Below, piece after piece: positions 7,460 through 14,131 of a DNA stretch of 64,000 nucleotides (position 1 is the stretch's first letter; every line of letters starts with the position of its first letter). The DNA comes from DATENM01 sp045807725 (GTDB taxonomy: Bacteria > Acidobacteriota > Blastocatellia > UBA7656). The position numbers and the translations under genes were made by a program. The notes under the pieces were generated by a model. That model did not search any database and was not told the DNA's origin. It saw only the letters and a program-made list of their open reading frames with translations. Location: positions 1-64,000 of the forward strand of contig JBJMGV010000133.1 in NCBI GenBank assembly GCA_045807725.1, written 5' to 3'.

Positions 7460-9448
7460 ATGCCGACTCTCCCTGAGCGAGCGCGAGACTGGTTCGCCGC
7501 CGAACTGCTGCCGCCCGCCGCGACGACGCACAAGCGGTTGCTGATTGCCTGTGCGATCATCTTCGTGACTGCTACGGGCGTGCGGTTGCTCTACTGGCAA
7601 GACCGCCAGCTTGAGCTTTCCGAGCACGACACGCTGCGACAAAACATGGCGCGGCAGTACCGGCGCGAAGCTCTGCGAATGCTCGCGGGCGGCGGCATTC
7701 TCTTTCCCAACGAGGCGGTTGATCCTGATGATGCGATGCTGCTCGTGCATCCGCCGGGCTATGCCCTGCTGATGGCCGTCAGCTTCAAAGCGTTCGGCGA
7801 GCGGGACGCGCCGCTGCGCTGGCTGCAAATTATCTCGGACGCGCTCGGCTGCGTTCTGATCTTGCTCATCGCTGCCGAGTTCCTGCCCTTTGCGGTTGCC
7901 GCCACCGCGGGTTCGATTGCGGCACTCTCACCGCAATTCGGTTATTACGCGCTCCAGCTTTCTCCCGACTCGCTCGCGGCGTTGCCGATCCTGATTGCGG
8001 TCTACTTGCTGGCGCGCGTCAGGCGGCGGCCACATCTCTTGATGTTCATCGCGGCGGGCGTGATGCTCGGCCTGTCGTGCTGGCTGCGCGCTAACGCCTT
8101 GCTGCTCGCGCCGTTCCTTGCGCTGGCCACGTTCACATTGAAGCGCGACAGGCGGTGGCGCGATGCTGCCGTCTTCATTGCCGCCGTCGTCGTGACGATG
8201 TCGCCGCTCATCATTCGCAATCGCGTGCTCTTTCACCAGGCCGGGCTGCTGCCGGTTCCGGGCGGCTTGAATCTGGTGCAGGGCATCGCCGAGATGGATA
8301 GGGAAGGGCGCTTCGGTATGCCGCGCACCGACGTTGACGCCTTGCAGAAAGACATCGAGTGGCACAACCGGCCTGATTACGCGAAGAATCTCTGGTCGCC
8401 TGATGGTATCGAGCGTGACCGTTATCGCGCCGAGCGCGGCCTTGCCATCATCCGCGAAAACCCCGGATGGTTTGCCGGCGCGATGCTGCGCCGCGCCGCG
8501 TTCATGCTCCACTACAACGATACAACGGTGCGCGACTGGCCTTTCAGCACGGCGACTGTACCGCCTGTTGCGGCGCGCGCCGCGTTCAGCCACTCGCTTA
8601 TGACGAGTGCGGACGCCGCGCCCGTGTGGACGTTGACGGCAAAGGATTGGATGATGCAAGCCAGTCACATTGCGCCACAAGCGACGACGGAACTCGCGGC
8701 TGACGGCGCGACGTTTAAGCTGACCGGCGATGATTCAAGCTTTGGCGACCAGCTTGCGGCCACCGGAATTAATGTAGCCCGCAATACAGATTACGTGGTG
8801 GCCTTGTCTGTGCGCGTCGAAGCGGGCAAGCTCGCTGCGAAAGTGACCGACGCGGCGGGCCAGGCCGTGTTGGCCGGCGCAGGTCTAAGCGACGCGCCTT
8901 TGCCGGGCAGAGGACGTGATGCCGACGCCGATGATGACGCCGCCAATCAAGCGGGCTTGCGCGTAACGCAGATCGCTTTTGCGAGCGGGTCGCACGAACA
9001 GGTGCGGGTAGTGTTGAGCAACAACGGCGGGCAAGCAATTGCGGAAGTCGGCGCGGTCGAGTTGTACGAGCAAGGACGAACGGCGCAGGCGTGGACGCGG
9101 TGGCTGCGACCCTTAGTGCGCGGCGTGCAGAAGAATGTGTATACGACGGCAAGGATGCTGGTGCTGATCGGGTGCGGGCTGGTGTTGCTGGTCTTCGCCC
9201 GCCGCTGGCAGGTATTAGTAATGCTACTCACCGTGCCGGTTTATTACCTGCTCACGCACCCGGCCTTCAGCACGGAGTATCGTTACATTCTCGCTATGCA
9301 TTTCTTCTTATTCGTGCTGGCGGCTGTGGCGCTCTTTGTTATGACGCGGGGCATCATTGAGGGTGCGCGGCGGCTGAAGCCGTTCATTACTGGAAGACGT
9401 ACAACCAGCCGCCCCTCATCAGCGACTCAGCGGAGCGCTCAAGGATGA
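7460..9448 (+). CDS. ArnT/PMT-like membrane glycosyltransferase, tandem copy 2
   Basis: Paralogue of 5353-7353, 662 residues, with the same layout: N-terminal helix, loop with HPPGYALLMAV, a block of helices with MLGLSCWLRAN, and the large loop with REGRFGMPRTD and WHNRPDYAKNLWSPDGIERD. A beta-rich region and terminal helices follow. The start at 7460 (MPTLPERARDW) is chosen because it aligns with the paralogue; an ATG at 7427 lies inside the terminator loop. The stretch FASGSHEQVRVVLSNNGGQA and what follows is nearly identical in DNA to copy 1, unlike the rest of the gene, which suggests gene conversion. The last 62 bases overlap, tail to tail, the end of the gene at 9387-11159. Function is inferred from topology and motifs. 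Confidence 0.78.
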   Translation: MPTLPERARDWFAAELLPPAATTHKRLLIACAIIFVTATGVRLLYWQDRQLELSEHDTLRQNMARQYRREALRMLAGGGILFPNEAVDPDDAMLLVHPPGYALLMAVSFKAFGERDAPLRWLQIISDALGCVLILLIAAEFLPFAVAATAGSIAALSPQFGYYALQLSPDSLAALPILIAVYLLARVRRRPHLLMFIAAGVMLGLSCWLRANALLLAPFLALATFTLKRDRRWRDAAVFIAAVVVTMSPLIIRNRVLFHQAGLLPVPGGLNLVQGIAEMDREGRFGMPRTDVDALQKDIEWHNRPDYAKNLWSPDGIERDRYRAERGLAIIRENPGWFAGAMLRRAAFMLHYNDTTVRDWPFSTATVPPVAARAAFSHSLMTSADAAPVWTLTAKDWMMQASHIAPQATTELAADGATFKLTGDDSSFGDQLAATGINVARNTDYVVALSVRVEAGKLAAKVTDAAGQAVLAGAGLSDAPLPGRGRDADADDDAANQAGLRVTQIAFASGSHEQVRVVLSNNGGQAIAEVGAVELYEQGRTAQAWTRWLRPLVRGVQKNVYTTARMLVLIGCGLVLLVFARRWQVLVMLLTVPVYYLLTHPAFSTEYRYILAMHFFLFVLAAVALFVMTRGIIEGARRLKPFITGRRTTSRPSSATQRSAQG

Positions 9449-11159
9449 CGACCTCGCCGAACCTCGCCGACTCGTTAAAGTTCTGCTCGATGTAATCACG
9501 CAGCGGCGCGTAACGTTCCGCTGCCATATCTTTTTCGCTGGTCACAATCAGATGGACGCCTTCGCGTTCGAGCGCGTCGAGCGTCCGTGCGCGTTCGGCG
9601 GCGCTGACGCCGACGCCGCCCCAGAACTGCGCGCCCGACGGGTTGCGGCGGTCGGCGAGAAAAAGATAAGACGAGCCGGCGTAAGACTGCGGGAAGAAGT
9701 ACCCCTCAGGCGGGACGTGTTGCTGAATGTAATCCACTACGCTTTCGATTTCGCGCGCCTGCGCCGCCGGGAAGTAGACGCCGCGCCCGCGCGCGATCTT
9801 CAGTTCTGTGTTGCTCCGAAATCGCAGGCCCGCGTCGAACGCGGTGTTGAACAATAGCCGCGCCCCGATCAATCCAAAGATGACGGGAAAACACAGCAGG
9901 GCCACCGCGAACGGCCTGGCTAGATTCATTCGTCGCTTCACGAGCGGGAGCAGAAAGCGCAACAGTACGACGACGAGCAGAGAGACGAATGGCATCGCGG
10001 CGATGGCTTGCTCGCGGGCGAATCGCGGGAAGGCTTCCATAAACGCCGCCGCCGCCGCGACGGTCACAGTCAGCAACGCGCGCCGCTCGCTCGGCGTCCT
10101 CTCTTCGTTGAAGAAGAAGACCGCGACCGCCGCGATGATGACGAAGACCGGCAGGTAAAAGATCAGCTTGTCTATCGCGCTCTGCGGGGCGAGCAAGACC
10201 AGCGCCAGGCTCGCGGCAATCGCTGCGCCGACGATAATGTCGGCCACTCGTCGATTCATCGCATTCGCTTGATTGGCTTGCAGCCGCGCGACGATGAAGA
10301 ACAGCGCCGCGAGCACGATAGCGCAAAGTAACGGCACGTCCGGCAACGGCACGGCGGCCAAACGATTCAACAAGAACTCGCCCGGGCCGAACAACAAGGC
10401 TCGCGTCATCGCGCCGAGCGCGTGCTGCGATTTCATATACACGAGCATCGGCACGACCGGCAGCAGAAAACCTGCGATCAGAATTGCGCCGCGCCGCCAG
10501 TGTCGTATCAGCACGGACGGCCTTAGCGAACGCTGCTCGTTGTCAAGCAATGCGACGACGAGCGCGCCGATCAAGGCATACGCGCCAATGTTATGTTTGA
10601 ACGTCGCCAGCACGCCGAGCGCACAGCCTGCCGCAAACAGCAACGCCGAGCGCGGCGCGCGTGAATCCTTCAACAACAGCCACAGCGCAATGGCGAGAAA
10701 CAGCGCGCCGTAATGCATCGGCACGGCTTTGAAAGGCCCGTTCGGTCGCAGCCACACGAGCGACAACAACGCAGTGGCCATCGCCCACCCGCGCGAGCAG
10801 ACCACGCGCCCGCTCAGGTAGACAAACATCACTGTCAGCGTTTTGAAGACGAAGACGCCGAGCAAGGCGTTATACAGCGACACGCCCAGCCACTTGAACA
10901 ACGCCGCGTTCAGGTAGAGCGTCGCCGGCGGATAGAGCGTGTGGAAGTCGCGGTAAGGCACTTGCCCCGCGAGCAGGCGTTCGGCGCTGTAGAGGTTATA
11001 GCCGATGGAATAGCTGAGCACGCTTTCGCGGTTGAACAGCGCGCCGTAAACAAGCGCCGTCACCGCGACCACAGCGAGCAATGTCGTGGTGTCCTTGAGC
11101 GATTCGGCACGACTGACGTTCAACGATTCGGCTGATGCGGGCGGCGCGATGGTCTTCAT
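9387..11159 (-). CDS. GT-C type membrane glycosyltransferase-like protein (group B)
   Basis: Polytopic membrane protein of 590 residues, paralogous to 1668-3503. Both have an early loop with QVPYRDFHTLYPPA / EVPYRDFLFNYTPG, a QHALGAM segment near the middle, and a C-terminal soluble part with RSNTELKIARGRGVYFPAAQ and YLFLADRRNPSGAQFWGG. The start at 11159 (MKTIAPPASAES) is preferred; the open frame continues 30 codons further upstream without membrane or family features. It is transcribed leftward and converges on 7460-9448, sharing 62 bases with it. The gene to its right (11382-13673) is divergent. Probably a surface-glycan sugar transferase; the substrate cannot be deduced. Confidence 0.73.
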   Translation of the reverse strand: MKTIAPPASAESLNVSRAESLKDTTTLLAVVAVTALVYGALFNRESVLSYSIGYNLYSAERLLAGQVPYRDFHTLYPPATLYLNAALFKWLGVSLYNALLGVFVFKTLTVMFVYLSGRVVCSRGWAMATALLSLVWLRPNGPFKAVPMHYGALFLAIALWLLLKDSRAPRSALLFAAGCALGVLATFKHNIGAYALIGALVVALLDNEQRSLRPSVLIRHWRRGAILIAGFLLPVVPMLVYMKSQHALGAMTRALLFGPGEFLLNRLAAVPLPDVPLLCAIVLAALFFIVARLQANQANAMNRRVADIIVGAAIAASLALVLLAPQSAIDKLIFYLPVFVIIAAVAVFFFNEERTPSERRALLTVTVAAAAAFMEAFPRFAREQAIAAMPFVSLLVVVLLRFLLPLVKRRMNLARPFAVALLCFPVIFGLIGARLLFNTAFDAGLRFRSNTELKIARGRGVYFPAAQAREIESVVDYIQQHVPPEGYFFPQSYAGSSYLFLADRRNPSGAQFWGGVGVSAAERARTLDALEREGVHLIVTSEKDMAAERYAPLRDYIEQNFNESARFGEVVILERSAESLMRGGWLYVFQ

Positions 11160-11381
11160 TCGATTCTCTGAAACGATCTGCGGCGGCGCACGGGCCGCGC
11201 AACTGTATATTGGCGCGTCGCTGCTCCATATGCAATACGCCACCCGCACGCGCGGTCAACGTTGATCGGCTTGTGAAGCGTTTTGTTGCTCTGTTAGCTT
11301 AGACGTTTGACGCTCGATGCCTTTTTATTACATGCACGGCGCGTGAATGAGAGCGAGTCTCAAGCAAAGGGAGCATCTGTC

Positions 11382-13673
11382 TTGTCTACATCGAAACCTC
11401 GCCGGGCACACGATGATGAATCGCCCGATGTCGTGCCTGTCGATGAATCACTGCCGCTACAGCGGCGGCTATGGCGATACGCGCTCGCCGGCCTGGCGGC
11501 GGCGTTGCTGCTCGCGCTCATCGAATGGGTGGACGCGGAGCTACAGCTCACGCCGGTCTTCGCTTCGTTCGGCGAACGCCTGATCTTTACGGCTTACTTC
11601 AGCCTGAATCTCTTGAGCGGCGCGGTGATCGGCCTCGCGGTCGGCGTCGCGTTGCTTATCGGCGCAACGTTGCAAGACCGGCTTGCGCGGCTTGCATCGC
11701 GTGGCTCAACGCGTTGGCCGCATCGCTTACTTGCCGCGCTGTTCGCTTGCGGATTGTTCGCCTTTGCGCTCAATCAACAATGGTATGTGCATCGCTTTGC
11801 GATGACGCTAATTCGTGAAGCCGAGAAGATCGAGAGCCTGAACGCGACGCTGCTCAATCATGAACGCTCGACCTCTTATCTGATCTTGTTCGCTTTCGTC
11901 GTCGCTGCCGCCGTGCTCGGCTGGCTCGCACGCGCCGCCGCACATTTCCCTCGGTGGCTCAACATCGCGCTCATCGTTGTCTTCGCGCTGCTTGCGGTGG
12001 GCGCTTATGCGGCAGACTCGCGCACAGAGCCTTTGCTCTACGAGCACTCGTTTCATCAACTGATGTTCGTGCTGGCGATGGCTTCGGCGATGACGCTCGT
12101 CGGGTTGATCTATTCGAGTTTACCGCGCCTGCGCGCCGCGTGGACCGGCTTACAACCGATGAAGCGACGGCTTGTCGCCACAGGCGCGCTGGCTCTCTTC
12201 GTCGCCGCCGTGCTGTTCAGCTTTGTCTACTTCGACCGCAATCAGAATCTCAAGGTGCAAATCTTTTCGCGCACGGTGCAGGCGAAAAAGCATGTCCAGT
12301 TGATCCAGTGGGCGATGGATTTTGACCGCGACGGTTATTCGGCGTTGCTTGGCGGCGGCGATCAGAACGACAGCCGCGCCGACATCAATCCGGGGCAGAC
12401 CGAGATCGTTGCCGACGGCGCGGATAACAACTGCATCGGCGGCGACCTGACGCGCAAAGACCTTGAGCGGTGGAAGCGCGACCGCCAGTCGCATCACCTC
12501 GCGCCCTCACCTTCAGCGCGACGATTGAACGTCATCTACGTCTTCATCGACGCGCTGCGGCCTGACCGCCTCGGCGCGTACGGCTACAGTAAAACCACCA
12601 GCCCGAATCTCGACCGGCTGGCGGCGCGCGCTACGGTCTTCGAGAATGCCTACACGCCCGCGCCGAACACCTTCGAGGCGCTGCCGAAATTCATGCAGTC
12701 GTCTTACTGGGACGCGCAATCGCCGTCGTGGACCGAACAGCTCGCGCAGAACAACTACAACGCTATTCTTTTTCCGCGCCGCATCGTTACCATCTTGCGT
12801 CACGTCAAAGGCATGACGGTCGCGCCGCACGCGCCCGATGGCACCTTCGCCGGCTCGATTGACACGGCCATTGATCTGTTAAGCAAAGCGCCCACGGATC
12901 GCCCATTCGCAGCTTATCTTTACGCCACCGATCCGCACCGGCCCTATCGCCAGCACGAAGGATTCGACTTTGGCGCGACTGACGCCGATCATTACGACAG
13001 CGAGATCGCTTACGACGATCATCAACTCGGTCGGCTGTTTGATTGGATGGAGCAGGCGGGCCGTATGAAAGATACGATGATCGTGATTATGGCCGATCAC
13101 GGCGAATCGCTCGGCGAGCGCGGCGTCCACAAACATTCGTCGCAGCTTTACAACGAACAGTCGCGCATCCCTATGATCATTTACGTGCCCGATGTCGCGC
13201 CGCGCCGCATCACCGATTACGTCAGCTCGATTGATCTTGGCGTGACGATCCTCAATGCCGTAGGGCTTGATTACCCGCAGGACGCCGCCGGCGTCAGCCT
13301 GCTACCGTTGATGCGCGGCGAAGCCTTCACGCACCCGCCCATCTACGCTGAGCAGACGACTGAAGAAGATTCGCCGTACCTGCCGCCCGAAAAAAACCTT
13401 GTGCCGTATGGCAAAAAGTATATGGTCATCACGCAGGACGGTTTCAAGCTGATCTACAACCGCGACTACTACGCCTTCGAGCTGTTCAACCTGCGCGACG
13501 ACCCGCGCGAAGAGCGCAACCTGTATGACCGTCTGCCTGAGCGGGCGGCGGAGCTGCGCGCCTTGCTTGGCCGCTATGTTGACGTAGTGCAGGCGAGCCG
13601 TCCCGCCGACGCCGACGAGACGCAATACCGTTTCGGCCCGACGCGAGGCCGCGAAGGCGACGCGGGAGAGTGA
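11382..13673 (+). CDS. Membrane sulfatase/alkaline-phosphatase-superfamily protein with MopE-like motif
   Basis: About seven N-terminal membrane helices are followed by an Asp-rich motif (about residues 311-355) with FDRDGYSALLGGGDQND, then INPGQTEI and DGADNNC. That motif resembles the short metal-binding repeats of MopE-type and extracellular calcium-binding proteins, with the first Cys replaced by Gln. A sulfatase-fold domain follows from about 380: VFIDALRPDRLGAYGYSK (metal Asp), DPHRPY, and IMADHGESLGERGVHKH (metal Asp and His). At the nucleophile position the sequence is APNTFEALP, so a Thr rather than the Cys/Ser of true sulfatases, as in LtaS/EptA-type phosphotransferases. The TTG at 11382 follows aaaggga at a good distance; GTG 11343 and TTG 11307 are alternatives. 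The 3' end runs into an octamer repeat that supplies the stop. Confidence 0.8.
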   Translation: MSTSKPRRAHDDESPDVVPVDESLPLQRRLWRYALAGLAAALLLALIEWVDAELQLTPVFASFGERLIFTAYFSLNLLSGAVIGLAVGVALLIGATLQDRLARLASRGSTRWPHRLLAALFACGLFAFALNQQWYVHRFAMTLIREAEKIESLNATLLNHERSTSYLILFAFVVAAAVLGWLARAAAHFPRWLNIALIVVFALLAVGAYAADSRTEPLLYEHSFHQLMFVLAMASAMTLVGLIYSSLPRLRAAWTGLQPMKRRLVATGALALFVAAVLFSFVYFDRNQNLKVQIFSRTVQAKKHVQLIQWAMDFDRDGYSALLGGGDQNDSRADINPGQTEIVADGADNNCIGGDLTRKDLERWKRDRQSHHLAPSPSARRLNVIYVFIDALRPDRLGAYGYSKTTSPNLDRLAARATVFENAYTPAPNTFEALPKFMQSSYWDAQSPSWTEQLAQNNYNAILFPRRIVTILRHVKGMTVAPHAPDGTFAGSIDTAIDLLSKAPTDRPFAAYLYATDPHRPYRQHEGFDFGATDADHYDSEIAYDDHQLGRLFDWMEQAGRMKDTMIVIMADHGESLGERGVHKHSSQLYNEQSRIPMIIYVPDVAPRRITDYVSSIDLGVTILNAVGLDYPQDAAGVSLLPLMRGEAFTHPPIYAEQTTEEDSPYLPPEKNLVPYGKKYMVITQDGFKLIYNRDYYAFELFNLRDDPREERNLYDRLPERAAELRALLGRYVDVVQASRPADADETQYRFGPTRGREGDAGE

Positions 13674-13822
13674 CGCGGAAGAGAGACGCGGAGACACGGC
13701 GACGCGGCGACGCGGAGAAAGAGCGACAAAGCAATGAGGCGATGGGGCGAATGCTGGCGCGACGAATTATTCACCGCGTTTTTGCTGATCGCCGTTCGTT
13801 GTCGCCGCGTCGCCGTGTCTCT
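13674..13822. repeat. Octamer inverted-repeat element
   Basis: The 8-base unit gacgcggc and variants run from the end of the sulfatase-like gene to about 13718, and face a second copy at 13801-13822. Arms 13691-13711 and 13801-13821 are a perfect 21-bp inverted repeat. The same unit occurs inside the kinase gene (15797-15886) and at the end of the PAP2 gene (59311-59358). Confidence 0.85.
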
Positions 13823-13825
13823 GTG

Positions 13826-13948
13826 TCACGCCTTCACGGCTTCGATGATGCTGTAAGGCGATGTGGTCGGAATGATCCGCGTCAGGCGCAGGCCGGCGGC
13901 GGCCAGCAATTCGCGGTACTCCTCTTCGGTGCGCTCGACGCCGCCCGA
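13826..13948 (-). pseudogene. O-methyltransferase C-terminal remnant
   Basis: Reading the minus strand upward from the TGA at 13826-13828 gives about 40 residues ending in TRIIPTTSPYSIIEAVKA, preceded by SGGVERTEEEYRELLAAAG. This is the typical last segment of SAM-dependent O-methyltransferases of the acetylserotonin/hydroxyneurosporene type (GG-ER-T-x-EY-xx-LL-xx-AGF-xx-x-R-x-x-P-T). The frame loses family similarity near 13948, where a different fragment on the other strand begins, so the catalytic SAM-binding part is absent. No start codon or ribosome site is in place. It is a relic, probably not translated. Confidence 0.75.
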
Positions 13949-14078
13949 CGTGCGCGAGCTTCACGAAGCGTTTCACATCTGCCGCGATTGCCGTCGGCTC
14001 TACTGGCCCGGCACGCATTACCAGCGTATGCGCGGCTTCGTTGACGCAATCATTAAAGCCTTGCGCGCCAGCGCGTAG
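13949..14078 (+). pseudogene. Mut7-C ribonuclease zinc-ribbon remnant
   Basis: The plus frame ending at the TAG 14076-14078 encodes about 42 residues: HEAFHICRDCRRLYWPGTHY followed by QRMRGFVDAIIKAL. The C-x2-C, R-x-YWPG(T/S)HY-x-RM pattern is that of the C-terminal zinc ribbon of Mut7-C (DUF82) proteins. The PIN-like nuclease part that should precede it is missing; upstream is the opposite-strand methyltransferase remnant. The fragment is abutted to that remnant almost without spacer, so two unrelated gene ends are joined here. Confidence 0.75.
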
Positions 14079-14131
14079 TCCATCAGCACAACCATTCATG
14101 AAATACTTTGTCCAGGTGATAGGTGATGCAT

